Shown one piece after another: positions 55,197 to 63,400 of a stretch of DNA of 64,000 bases (the first letter of the stretch is position 1; every line of letters starts with the position of its first letter). Source of the stretch: Nitrospirota bacterium (GTDB taxonomy: Bacteria; Nitrospirota_A; Leptospirillia; Leptospirillales; Leptospirillaceae); contig DAHWGX010000074.1 in assembly GCA_027335985.1 (NCBI GenBank), positions 58,680 through 122,679 on the forward strand. The letters run 5' to 3'. The translations under genes were made by a program, and so were the position numbers. The notes beneath the pieces were generated by a model. The model did no database searches and was not told the origin of the DNA. It saw nothing but the letters and a program-made list of their open reading frames with translations.

Positions 55197-55938
55197 GCCC
55201 TACCGTTGGATCGATGCCATTCATCAGCGGAGGGACTATATCGCCGAGCAGCTTGACAGGGCGACCCCCGTATTCGGCCTTTCCGTTTCGGAAGGAATTC
55301 TTCTGGCGTCCTTCCATCGTCAGAATCCCAAAATTTATGAGTTGTACGACCGGATTGCAATGGGCGGGATCGGCCATCCGGCAGACCTGGAGACAGTCAG
55401 AGGGATTCTCCTCAATATGGCCCATGTCGAAGGATTTCAGCGATCGACCTCCGATGTCAGCATTGAGCGCCTGGCTCTTTTTGGTCTGGCCCCCCGGCTG
55501 AAGGCGGCATTTGAAGATGTCTCGGCCCCCCCGATCATTCTCGATGTCCTGCTCTCCGAGGTCGGAAAGACTCCTTCGGAGGATCGTTTCATAAAGGTTT
55601 CGTTCGACGGGAATCTGGAACGCTCCGTGGATATGATGATCCTCGCACCGACCGAGGAGGCAGATCTGAAGGCGGCAAATCTATTGAGGGAGCGGCTTCC
55701 CCGCGGAGAACGGACCCTTCGGGATGTTGTGGCGGTTTTGTCCGGGGTTTTCCTGGAGATCCTCTTTACCCAGGATGAACGGGGACTTGACGAGTCCGGC
55801 AACCTCATCAATCCTGAAAAGCTTGCCGGGTGCCAAGCACGTTTGCGCGAAGAGCGTCAGTGGGAAGGAGTTCTCCTTGACCGCCATGCCCCGGCCAGGA
55901 TCAAAAAGCTCAACGAGGCGGGGGACCTTCTCCTGTGA
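55186..55938 (+). CDS. prcA: Proteasome alpha subunit
   Basis: A 250-residue alpha-type subunit with an N-terminal gate segment (FDEPYRWIDAIHQRRDYIAE) and no catalytic Thr. YELYDRIAMGGIGHPADLETVRG is the alpha-subunit core. Alpha rings cap the beta rings and dock the ATPase. The GTG at 55186 lies 11 bases inside prcB with GAGGTGA upstream; its stop overlaps pafA (GTGA). Confidence 0.94.
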   Translation: MFDEPYRWIDAIHQRRDYIAEQLDRATPVFGLSVSEGILLASFHRQNPKIYELYDRIAMGGIGHPADLETVRGILLNMAHVEGFQRSTSDVSIERLALFGLAPRLKAAFEDVSAPPIILDVLLSEVGKTPSEDRFIKVSFDGNLERSVDMMILAPTEEADLKAANLLRERLPRGERTLRDVVAVLSGVFLEILFTQDERGLDESGNLINPEKLAGCQARLREERQWEGVLLDRHAPARIKKLNEAGDLLL

Positions 55939-57368
55939 AGTTTTTGTGCGGCATAGAGACCGAGTATGGTCTTTTGATCAGGGATGGTGACGGGAGGGGC
56001 TCCTCCATGATCCGGCAGGAAGAGCTTTTCCGGCGGGTTCGTGATTACCTTTTTTTTGAAAAGAAGGCCGGCCTCATCGATCTGCATCAGCGCGCATATG
56101 ACGAACCACCTGGCAACGGTGGATTCCTGAAAAATGGGGGTCGGCTTTATATCGACATGGGCCATGTCGAATATGCCTCTCCGGAATGCGGGACGATCAT
56201 TGACCTTGTTGCGATGGATCGGGCCGGGGACCTTCTTCTTGAGGAATCCATAAGGGAGCTGGGTCTTTCTGACAGCGTCTCCTTCATCAAAAACAATATC
56301 GACCACCAGACGCTGGCCACCTTTGGATCCCATGAGAACTATTCGGTTCCCCGGAGTTTTCCATTTAACGAGAGGGGGCTTGATCCCCTCGTGGCCTTTC
56401 TCATTACACGCCAGATCTTTTCCGGAGCCGGGCGAGTCGGTGCCTCGATCATCAATGACAGTCTGATTTCTCTCGATGATGTCGTTCCTGCCATTCCCTT
56501 CCAGATTTCTCAACGGTCGGATTATGTGGTCAACAAGTTTTATCAATGGGTTCAGATGAATCGTTCTATTGTGAATACGCGGGACGAACCCCTGGCCGAC
56601 CCACTTCAGTTCCGCCGCATTCATCTCCTTCTCGGAGACTCGAACATGTCCCAGTACGCGCTGGCGCTCAAAGCGGGCACTACAAGGCTTGTCCTGGGAC
56701 TGATCGAGCGGGGGGAGGCCCCCTGGATTCCGATCACCGATCCGGTCCAGGCCATTCGGTCCCTTTCGCACGACCTGTCGATGGCCTGGCCTGTGGAGGT
56801 CGGGGGTGAAGGCACCATGAGGGCCACCGATGTCCAGGGAAGATTCTATGAGGCGGCTGAAAAGGCTTTCAGGGGGGAGAGCGATGATGCCGACTGGATT
56901 CTCGATGCCTGGAACGGCATTCTGACAGATCTTGAAAAAAGAGACCCTGAAATTGTGGCGGATAGAATAGACTGGGCCCAGAAATACGTTCTTCTCGATG
57001 CGTTCAGGAAGGAGGAAGGACTCTCATGGGAGGATCCCTGGATGGAAAGCCTCGATCTGGCCTACCATGACCTCAACCCGGATACGGGCCTTTTTTACCC
57101 GCTGGAAGAGGACGGAACCCACAGACGACTGGTCTCCCCATCGGCCATCCGGGCGGCTGCGGAAAGCGGTCCGGCTGGAACGAGGGCTCAGGGCCGGTCC
57201 GAGGCGGTTCATAGAATTCTTGATGGACGATCTGGAGAAAAAATCTCCGATTACATCATCCAGTGGTTCGGTGTTCAGATAGACGGGGGGGAAATCCTCT
57301 ATATGCTGGATCCTTACAAAACCTACCGCCGTGAGGTCGCCTCCTACTTTTCGGAGTCGGGTCAATGA
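55935..57368 (+). CDS. pafA: PafA: UBact/Pup-protein ligase
   Basis: A 477-residue glutamine-synthetase-like ligase. CGIETEYGLLIRDGDG gives the metal-site glutamates (Glu8, Glu10), without the long Dop loop. GGRLYIDMGHVEYASPEC carries the catalytic Asp74. It phosphorylates the C-terminal Glu of the tag with ATP and joins it to a substrate lysine. It is related in sequence to Dop four genes upstream. GTGA overlap with prcA; last gene of the locus. Confidence 0.95.
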   Translation: MKFLCGIETEYGLLIRDGDGRGSSMIRQEELFRRVRDYLFFEKKAGLIDLHQRAYDEPPGNGGFLKNGGRLYIDMGHVEYASPECGTIIDLVAMDRAGDLLLEESIRELGLSDSVSFIKNNIDHQTLATFGSHENYSVPRSFPFNERGLDPLVAFLITRQIFSGAGRVGASIINDSLISLDDVVPAIPFQISQRSDYVVNKFYQWVQMNRSIVNTRDEPLADPLQFRRIHLLLGDSNMSQYALALKAGTTRLVLGLIERGEAPWIPITDPVQAIRSLSHDLSMAWPVEVGGEGTMRATDVQGRFYEAAEKAFRGESDDADWILDAWNGILTDLEKRDPEIVADRIDWAQKYVLLDAFRKEEGLSWEDPWMESLDLAYHDLNPDTGLFYPLEEDGTHRRLVSPSAIRAAAESGPAGTRAQGRSEAVHRILDGRSGEKISDYIIQWFGVQIDGGEILYMLDPYKTYRREVASYFSESGQ

Positions 57369-57449
57369 GGAATTGTTTCTCCGGTCACCTATTTCGATCC
57401 TTCCAAAGCCATGACGCGAGCATTGGTCTTTTTCAAGCCCAGGAATTTC

Positions 57450-58529
57450 TTATCTGAGGTTCTGCTGTTTCTGGTGGAAGGCCAGATAGGGATCCCACAT
57501 CGCCCCCGTTGCCGTCATGGCAAAGTCCGCTCCCGACGCTAAAAAGAGATCATAGTCCTCGACTGTCATCAGGCCCCCCACGCCGATGACGGAAAGGGGG
57601 AGCTTCATGGAAGAAATCCTCCCAGAAAGTCTGGAAACGACCTCCAGCGCCGCTTTTCGGATGGCGTTCCCGCAGACGCCGGAGCGTTCGCGTCCGGGTC
57701 CTGGAAGAGCCGGCCGCCCTTCCGGATTGATCACCGTCGCCGAGAGGGTATTGATCGCCGCGATCGCATTGACGTGGGGCCCGATCCCACGAAGAAGGGC
57801 GTCCGCCTCGGCATCGTTTCCGATATATCCGACCTTGACAATCAGGGGATATTCCGGACCAACCTCCCTTCGCAACGCTCGCGCCACCGTCCCGGCAGTT
57901 TCAGGATCCTGAAAAATCTGTCCTTCGGTCCCTTTCACATTGGGACAGGAAAAGTTGACTTCTACTGCCTGGGCGCCGGATTCCTTGGCCATTTTTGCGG
58001 CCCTGGCAAAGTTCTCCACGATGGACTCCCCCTCCCTTTCCGTCCCGACAACGCTGACGATCAGGGCTTGCCCTGGCCCGATTTTTTTTCTGGCCCGGGA
58101 TACGTCCTCCTGCCATACGGCCGGGGCCTGGCTTGGCATTCCGAAAGAATTGGTGATGGTGATGTCGCGCATGGATGCTGGCTCCATGCGAGGCGTCCCG
58201 ATCAGCGGGGTGGAGAGGGATGTCGGTGTAAGGTCTCCGGTCACCGAGACATAGAGGCAATTGGGGGGTGGGTAGGAGGGATGGGCATGCGTTCTGACTG
58301 TTTTATAGACAAGGAGGTCGAACCCCATGGTCGCATAAAAGCCGATCCAGTCGGAGTTTAGCAAAGGCCCCGCAGGAATGCCGAGGCGGCTGTTTGCCGG
58401 GATTCCCAGAAAGGAAAGTGGGCGAGCTGTCGGAATGGAGGCCGGAATGCGTCCGTGAAAGACAGGCCCGTCCCGATAATTGTCCTCGTAGGATTTATCA
58501 ATGTTGTAAACTGGTTCAGGAATTTGCAA
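57450..58529 (-). CDS. Dihydroorotate dehydrogenase-like flavoprotein
   Basis: A 359-residue FMN TIM-barrel. PAGPLLNSDWIGFYATMGFD starts the barrel, VEVNFSCPNVKGTE carries the active-site region, and PLSVIGVGGLMTVEDYDLFLASGADF binds FMN phosphate. It is pyrD-like, but with a divergent N-terminus, so another dehydrogenase substrate is possible. The TTG start has AGGAG upstream and lies 14 bases inside thrB. Confidence 0.78.
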   Translation of the reverse strand: MQIPEPVYNIDKSYEDNYRDGPVFHGRIPASIPTARPLSFLGIPANSRLGIPAGPLLNSDWIGFYATMGFDLLVYKTVRTHAHPSYPPPNCLYVSVTGDLTPTSLSTPLIGTPRMEPASMRDITITNSFGMPSQAPAVWQEDVSRARKKIGPGQALIVSVVGTEREGESIVENFARAAKMAKESGAQAVEVNFSCPNVKGTEGQIFQDPETAGTVARALRREVGPEYPLIVKVGYIGNDAEADALLRGIGPHVNAIAAINTLSATVINPEGRPALPGPGRERSGVCGNAIRKAALEVVSRLSGRISSMKLPLSVIGVGGLMTVEDYDLFLASGADFAMTATGAMWDPYLAFHQKQQNLR

Positions 58530-59463
58530 CGCGTACTCCTTTCGGGTCGATGGTCGAGAAGAATATGGTAGCTTCGATCCTCATGGTGTTCAGGACATCC
58601 TGAAGAGAGTTTTTGATGGCCTTGGTCCGTTCTTTGTCGGGGGTAAGGGCGACCATTGTAGAGCCGGCTCCGGAAATTGCAAACCCTGTCGCGCCCGAGG
58701 AAAGGGCCGTTTCCTTCAGGGAGTCGAATCCCTGTATTAGATTTTTTCTGTATGGTTCGATGAGGGGGTCTGAAACGCGCATGCAGAATAATTCAGGGTC
58801 CCTCCTCATGACGCTTGCCAATATCCCAGCGGTATTGGAAATGGCCCCCACTGCGTCCGTTCTGGGAACCATGTTGGGGAGGATCCGGCGCGCCTCTGAT
58901 GTTTTAACTGTCGTTTTCGGAACGATAAAAATCAGATGGACCCCTTCGATGTGTCCCACCGGAAGGGCGGTTCGGCTCGCGCCATGGCTGACGGTAACGC
59001 CTCCGAAAAGACAGGCCGAGATGTTGTCGAGAAATATTCCGCCGCTGACTTCAGCCTCCGCAGCCAGGGCGGCATCCAGAATGTCCGTATCCCTAAACGT
59101 CTCTCCCGACAGGAGATGGCCCAGAAAGGCGCCGCCAACGGCCGAGGCGGCCGACGATCCCAGTCCGGAACCAGGAACACCTTTGTTTATGGTCATCCGG
59201 AAAGGAGTTTTGATTCCTGCCCGGTCAAGGAGAATGCGTGCCGAGATGCTGGCGGTGTTCTGATCCGTTGAGGTCGGCAGAGCCGTCCAGGCGCCCGTGA
59301 TCGATTCGATCCTGTCCTTGTCGATGGAGACGTCGAGTTGGGCCGAAATGAGATCTCCCATGCCTGTTATGGCCATTCCGAGGGTATCGAATCCGGGTCC
59401 GATGTTTCCGACCGAAGCGGGAGCGTAGACCGATAGAGGGCGGGAGGTGTTTGATCCGGCCAT
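58516..59463 (-). CDS. thrB: Homoserine kinase
   Basis: A 315-residue GHMP kinase of threonine synthesis. VYAPASVGNIGPGFDTLGMA opens it, and the ATP loop is VPGSGLGSSAASAVGGAFLG. GFAISGAGSTMVAL is the third GHMP motif. The ATG at 59463 has AGGAG upstream. Its end overlaps the dihydroorotate-dehydrogenase-like gene. Confidence 0.93.
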   Translation of the reverse strand: MAGSNTSRPLSVYAPASVGNIGPGFDTLGMAITGMGDLISAQLDVSIDKDRIESITGAWTALPTSTDQNTASISARILLDRAGIKTPFRMTINKGVPGSGLGSSAASAVGGAFLGHLLSGETFRDTDILDAALAAEAEVSGGIFLDNISACLFGGVTVSHGASRTALPVGHIEGVHLIFIVPKTTVKTSEARRILPNMVPRTDAVGAISNTAGILASVMRRDPELFCMRVSDPLIEPYRKNLIQGFDSLKETALSSGATGFAISGAGSTMVALTPDKERTKAIKNSLQDVLNTMRIEATIFFSTIDPKGVRVANS

Positions 59464-59549
59464 GCAGAGGGTTCTCCTAGGGATCTAGAGGGGAAGGATT
59501 GTCCAAGTGTCGATCATTCTACCATAGTGAGCCAGAAAAATTTGCAGGC

Positions 59550-60293
59550 TCAGTGAATCAGGGAGAGAAACCGGGGAAGGATCGTCCCGATAAAGAGGCC
59601 TGCGACGCCAGCGATGCCCCCCAGAATAAGCATTTCTCCCGCACCCTTGAGTGGAGGCTCGTTTGAGAGGCGGGACTTGATGCTTCCTGTCAGGAAAAGG
59701 GCCAGGCAGGAGAAAACAAGCGAATCCGTAAAAGCGGATCCAATTTGATGAATGAAAAAATAGGGAAGAAGAGGGGGAATGGCCCCGATCATAAAGGAGC
59801 CGCCAAGGATCAGCCCCCCTTTCAGGGGATTTTCGAGGTCTTCCTCGTGAATGCCCAGCTCTTCCCTGATCATGAAGCGGTGCCATACGGATGGGTTCGA
59901 CGTAATCTTCTCTGTAACAAGATCGGACTGCTCCGGATCGAGGCCAAAGGAAAGAAAAAGGTTTCGGACCTCTTGACGCTCTGTGTCGGGGATATTTTCG
60001 ATTTCCCATTTTTCCCGGGCGATCTCTCGTTTGAAGATATCGTTTTGAGTCCGGGATCCAAGATATCCGCCGATCGCCATGGAAAGGCCTCCCGCCATGG
60101 TCGTCATCAGGGCGGCATAAAGAATTGAAGGATGGGAGAGGGAGGAGCCGGTCAGTCCCCCAAGGAAGCTGACCAATGTCACCATCCCATCATTCATGCC
60201 AAGTATGACGTCGCGAAACTTCCGTTTGGCGGGAAGATGACCGCCTTCGGAGGAGTTGGCTGAAAATATGGAGTCTTGTAAATGAAGTCCCAT
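59550..60293 (-). CDS. VIT1/CCC1-family iron/manganese transporter
   Basis: About 247 residues. KRKFRDVILGMNDGMVTLVSF and AGGLSMAIGGYLGSRTQNDI are the first two helices of the VIT/CCC1 family; a cytoplasmic acidic helix pair (residues about 100-150) would bind metal, and three more helices follow. It likely moves Fe2+ or Mn2+ out of the cytoplasm, useful for an organism in iron-rich water. The start is uncertain: the ATG at 60293 has a poor ribosome site, and the frame extends further upstream. Confidence 0.82.
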   Translation of the reverse strand: MGLHLQDSIFSANSSEGGHLPAKRKFRDVILGMNDGMVTLVSFLGGLTGSSLSHPSILYAALMTTMAGGLSMAIGGYLGSRTQNDIFKREIAREKWEIENIPDTERQEVRNLFLSFGLDPEQSDLVTEKITSNPSVWHRFMIREELGIHEEDLENPLKGGLILGGSFMIGAIPPLLPYFFIHQIGSAFTDSLVFSCLALFLTGSIKSRLSNEPPLKGAGEMLILGGIAGVAGLFIGTILPRFLSLIH

Positions 60294-60390
60294 AAAAACA
60301 TCATAGCCAAGTCTGACATGGGTATTCCAGTCCAAAATCCTAATGGGAAAATTAAGGAAGAAAAAATAGGAGCATCGAGGCAGGATTGTC

Positions 60391-60419
60391 TTGACATCCA
60401 TTTCTCCAAGGCGTATTCT
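60391..60419 (+). promoter_or_regulatory. Promoter of the cbb3-like locus
   Basis: TTGACA (60391-60396) and TATTCT (60414-60419) are exactly 17 bases apart, with a leader of about 85 bases before the GTG at 60511. The -35 is perfect. Confidence 0.65.
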
Positions 60420-60510
60420 TCGAGGTGTAATGCCCTCAAAAATAAGGGTCCGCAAGGATCGGTGCGGATCAAGGCACTTATTCCTTATCTACATTTGTAA
60501 GGGGGTTGTC

Positions 60511-60747
60511 GTGGCGCAAAGTCATCAGAAAGGTATCGTGGCCTATTGGCTCGGTGCAGCCTTCTCTGCAGTAGGAAGTGGATCCGTTGTCGGGTTCTGT
60601 CTGCAGGAGTGGTTCGGTGCCCATCGGTTTGAAACATGGCGTGAGTCCTACATCTGGATCTACTGGATCATGGTGCTTTCCACGGTTGCTGGTGCCCTTA
60701 TCGGGCTTTACTCCTACTCCTACCACAGGAAGCGGGAAGGTTGGTGA
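60511..60747 (+). CDS. Small two-helix membrane protein of the oxidase locus
   Basis: A 78-residue protein with hydrophobic segments at about residues 8-29 and 47-68. The start is the GTG at 60511 after AAGGGGG; the longer frame reaches into the promoter. First gene of the cbb3-like locus. I do not recognise the family; it may be a structural subunit. Confidence 0.68.
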   Translation: MAQSHQKGIVAYWLGAAFSAVGSGSVVGFCLQEWFGAHRFETWRESYIWIYWIMVLSTVAGALIGLYSYSYHRKREGW

Positions 60748-60803
60748 GTGTGGTTTTCCGTGGAGCCAAAAGGTCTGAATCCTAAAATTTGGGAGGTGCC
60801 AGT

Positions 60804-61028
60804 ATGTGGATGTTGAGTGCAGTTACATCGCTGTCAAGCGCACAACTTAAAGAGCTTTCCGATCCGAGCCACTGTTGTGGAATGACACCCGGAGGAGCCA
60901 GCCAGGGAGTTGCTTCCTTTGCGGCCTTCATGGGAACCTCGACGGCTATCGGCAGTATGGTTCTGCTGCTTGTTTGTATGTCGGGACTTGCTGGACGGGC
61001 GAAATTCGATCCTTCTCGCAAAAAGTAG
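60804..61028 (+). CDS. Small single-helix membrane protein of the oxidase locus
   Basis: A 74-residue protein. The N-terminal part has SDPSHCCGMTPGG, with adjacent cysteines, and one helix (about 43-65) follows. The ATG at 60804 has GGGAGGTG upstream. The CC pair could bind metal or form a disulfide. The family is not recognised. Confidence 0.65.
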   Translation: MWMLSAVTSLSSAQLKELSDPSHCCGMTPGGASQGVASFAAFMGTSTAIGSMVLLLVCMSGLAGRAKFDPSRKK

Positions 61029-61162
61029 GGTGTCCGGATGGGAAAGGAATGCCGGGATTTCCGGCCTCCTTTTCTTGGGGTGCGGGTCACTGCCGCATCT
61101 GGAATGTCTTCCATTCCTAACTGGAAGACAGATTAAAACTCAAGATCGTTAAGGAGTGCGAG

Positions 61163-61693
61163 ATGGCATTTCGCGAGTACAAATTTGGCGTAATGATGAC
61201 CGGTACAGTCTTTGCCGTGACCTTGTCCATTACGGTTTTGTTTCCGTCCATGGAAATGAGCAAGGTTCCCCCCTCCGCCACGGCCATCCAGAAAGCCAAG
61301 GATTACGGTCCGGAGAGTGGATTCACCATTGAAGATCCCTTCATGACGGGCGAAGATCGTCCGACCATGATCGGTAAGGGAAAGGTGATCTTTGTCCGGG
61401 AAGGTTGCTGGTGGTGCCATACCCTTCTTCCCGAGCAGACCCAGGATTGGCAGTACTTCGGTGCGCCTCCCAGGGTTTCGGACTTCGTCGGCGAATCCCC
61501 GACCGTTTTCGGTTCTGATCGTAAGGCTCCGGATCTCCTTCATGTCGGCAGCCGTCTGCCCATCAAAGGCTGGCATCTTGTCCATCATGCCAACCCTCGG
61601 GCCGTTCAGCCCATGTCCCAGATGCCCGCATTCAACTATCTTTCCAAGAGAGATCTGAATGCGTTGGCCGATTACATGATGAGCCTCAAGTAG
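61163..61693 (+). CDS. CcoO-like monohaem cytochrome c subunit
   Basis: A 176-residue protein with an N-terminal membrane helix (about 9-28) and one haem motif CWWCH (Cys82, Cys85, His86) in FVREGCWWCHTLLPEQ, the CcoO pattern. RLPIKGWHLVHHANPRAVQPMSQMP supplies the axial Met, as in cbb3 subunit II. It is shorter than usual CcoO (about 200-240). ATG with TAAGGAG upstream. Confidence 0.82.
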   Translation: MAFREYKFGVMMTGTVFAVTLSITVLFPSMEMSKVPPSATAIQKAKDYGPESGFTIEDPFMTGEDRPTMIGKGKVIFVREGCWWCHTLLPEQTQDWQYFGAPPRVSDFVGESPTVFGSDRKAPDLLHVGSRLPIKGWHLVHHANPRAVQPMSQMPAFNYLSKRDLNALADYMMSLK

Positions 61694-61812
61694 TTTTTCT
61701 TTGGAGCCGGGCTCTTGATGATTGAATTCATAGAGTTCGGCTTCGGGTATACCTGACACTCAAAACGGACCGATCTGCTGGTCCCGTCAATACCTCTGAA
61801 AGGAGAGGCATT

Positions 61813-62145
61813 ATGGCTGATGTCGAAGAGCTTTTGAACGAAAGGTTTGATGGAATGCTCGAGGGGACGAACAATATCCCGGGCATCATCATTCTTCTGC
61901 TTGTGATGACGGTGGTAACTGCTGAACTTCTGACTTTCCCGCTGTTTGGAGCACGTCCCCAACTTCCGGGCCACCTACACTATTGGCTTGTCCAGGGTGT
62001 CCCCGTTTTGAAAGCCCACACCTCTCCCAATCTGGCTCGGCCATGGTGGGATCAGGGATATGTGGTAAATTCAATCTATGTTTCGATCTTCTTCACTTGG
62101 GTCGGCTTGTTGATGAAAAGAACGGAAGTTGCCAGGGATTTTTGA
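61813..62145 (+). CDS. 110-residue membrane protein of the oxidase locus
   Basis: Two membrane helices (about 23-45 and 83-103) with a conserved-looking loop PQLPGHLHYWLVQGVPVL between them. The ATG at 61813 has AAAGGAGAGG upstream. I do not recognise the family. Histidine and tryptophan residues in the loop may contact haem or quinone. Confidence 0.65.
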   Translation: MADVEELLNERFDGMLEGTNNIPGIIILLLVMTVVTAELLTFPLFGARPQLPGHLHYWLVQGVPVLKAHTSPNLARPWWDQGYVVNSIYVSIFFTWVGLLMKRTEVARDF

Positions 62146-62216
62146 AATTTATGCGTCAATGCTAGGCCCGGCAATTTCTTCATGTTCCACTCACAATCCA
62201 AAGGGAGGTGAGTCCT

Positions 62217-62321
62217 TTGTGGAATGTAAATAGTCCTATCGTTTTTTGGAGTATCACCTTGATAATGCTGTTCTCCGCACTCATTTATTCCTTCTTCATC
62301 GACGATGTGAAGCCTGAATAA
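62217..62321 (+). CDS. 34-residue single-helix membrane peptide
   Basis: A very short gene: TTG start at 62217 with GGGAGGTGAG upstream, TAA at 62319-62321. The peptide starts MWNVNSPIVFW, continues with a hydrophobic helix, and ends IDDVKPE. It has the size and shape of the small single-helix subunits of haem-copper oxidases (CcoQ/CcoH-type), but the family is not recognised. Confidence 0.55.
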   Translation: MWNVNSPIVFWSITLIMLFSALIYSFFIDDVKPE

Positions 62322-62373
62322 CTCTTAGGCTTTTATGAAGAAGCTTGGCGGGAATATCCAACCCCGTATACAT

Positions 62374-62410
62374 AAAAAAGGCGGTTTCCTGCGGAGGCCG
62401 CCTTTTTTAT
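62374..62410 (+). terminator. Strong intrinsic terminator inside the oxidase locus
   Basis: AAAAAAGGCGG (62374-62384) pairs with the CCGCCTTTTTT that ends near 62408. It separates the CcoO-like group from the second, cytochrome group, which has its own promoter. Confidence 0.85.
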
Positions 62411-62420
62411 TGTCTTAAGG

Positions 62421-62450
62421 TTGCGGTTATTTGTCAGGCGGGTGTACAAT
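62421..62450 (+). promoter_or_regulatory. Promoter of the second oxidase gene group
   Basis: TTGCGG (62421-62426) and TACAAT (62445-62450) are 18 bases apart, directly after the terminator and 20 bases before the next ATG. Confidence 0.5.
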
Positions 62451-62469
62451 CGGGTTTGCGAGGTATTGT

Positions 62470-62676
62470 ATGTCTATCAAGATGTCAGTTTCTGTGGTTA
62501 TTTTTACTTTTCTCACGGCCTCGGTTATCACCTTTGCCATCATGTCCCGCTATATCATTGGCCCCTTCAAGAAGCTCAAGCGTGGAGAGCAGGTCATCAT
62601 CGCCATGAGCTTTGTCGGTATAATCAGCGTTATTTCCTTTGCCGTTATTCAATTACTGATGAGAATCCTGGTGTGA
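62470..62676 (+). CDS. Small two-helix membrane protein
   Basis: A 68-residue protein with helices at about 5-22 and 43-65 joined by SRYIIGPFKKLKRGEQ. The YIIGPFxKL motif recurs in the 146-residue protein at 63401. ATG at 62470 with CGAGG upstream; eight bases before the cytochrome gene. The family is not recognised. Confidence 0.62.
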   Translation: MSIKMSVSVVIFTFLTASVITFAIMSRYIIGPFKKLKRGEQVIIAMSFVGIISVISFAVIQLLMRILV

Positions 62677-62683
62677 CGGTCGC

Positions 62684-63115
62684 ATGAAAACGGGCGAAAA
62701 AGTCGTATTTCTCCTTTCAGGGTTAATGGTTTTGTCGGCGGTCGTTCTTTACATTTTGGCCCGGATGAACGTCGTGACCTTCTGGACGACAAACGACATC
62801 TATCTCTTTTCAAAAAAATCCGATGCCGGCTATCAGGTCTTCCAGAAATTTGGTTGCCGGGATTGTCATGTCGTTTATGGCGAAGGCGATTATGACGGTC
62901 CCGACATGGATGGGGAAGGAACGAGGCGGTCAGCCGATTGGTTGCGCAGATACTTTGACAATCCGGGCTCCCTTGTTCCTGGGACGGCTCACGCAGGAAA
63001 GTTTGCACCAACCTTCGGCAAGCTGTCGCCTAAAGAGAAAGACGAACTCGTTGATCTCTTGATGAGCCTGAAGTCGTTGCCTGGGTCTCCGAATTATCCA
63101 AAGCCTCCCAAATGA
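62684..63115 (+). CDS. Membrane-anchored monohaem cytochrome c, CcoP-like
   Basis: A 143-residue protein. One helix (about 7-26) anchors a c-type domain with CRDCH (Cys58, Cys61, His62) in QVFQKFGCRDCHVVYGEG. The C-terminal KDELVDLLMSLKSLPGSP helix is typical of small cytochromes. Full CcoP has two haems; this has one. It may deliver electrons to the oxidase. Confidence 0.8.
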   Translation: MKTGEKVVFLLSGLMVLSAVVLYILARMNVVTFWTTNDIYLFSKKSDAGYQVFQKFGCRDCHVVYGEGDYDGPDMDGEGTRRSADWLRRYFDNPGSLVPGTAHAGKFAPTFGKLSPKEKDELVDLLMSLKSLPGSPNYPKPPK

Positions 63116-63154
63116 ATGGCGCAAGGGAGATAGCCAAAATTTAAGGAGCCTAAA

Positions 63155-63367
63155 ATGAAGCTGCCAGAAGGGATTGTTGCCTATCTTTGGACGGCGACCG
63201 GTCTTGTCTCACTTGTCATTATTGTCTTCGGAATCTATTGGGCCTACAAGAATGGCCAGTTTGATGAAAATATCAAGTACATCGTCTTTAATGACGAAGA
63301 TGGAGACGCACAAAAACCACCCCATGAACAGGCGGAAACCCACCCCCAGGCTCCAAAAGGAAAGTAG
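63155..63367 (+). CDS. CcoS-like cbb3 oxidase assembly protein
   Basis: A 70-residue protein with one helix (about 8-30) followed by IYWAYKNGQFDENIKYIVFN and acidic residues. The pattern of aromatic-WA-x-K-x-GQFD-x-...-I-x-x-D matches CcoS, which is needed to mature cbb3 oxidase. A proline-rich tail ends it. ATG with AAGGAG upstream. Confidence 0.72.
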   Translation: MKLPEGIVAYLWTATGLVSLVIIVFGIYWAYKNGQFDENIKYIVFNDEDGDAQKPPHEQAETHPQAPKGK

Positions 63368-63400
63368 TTACCAATATAGGCCTTTTCAAAGGGGTCGTTT

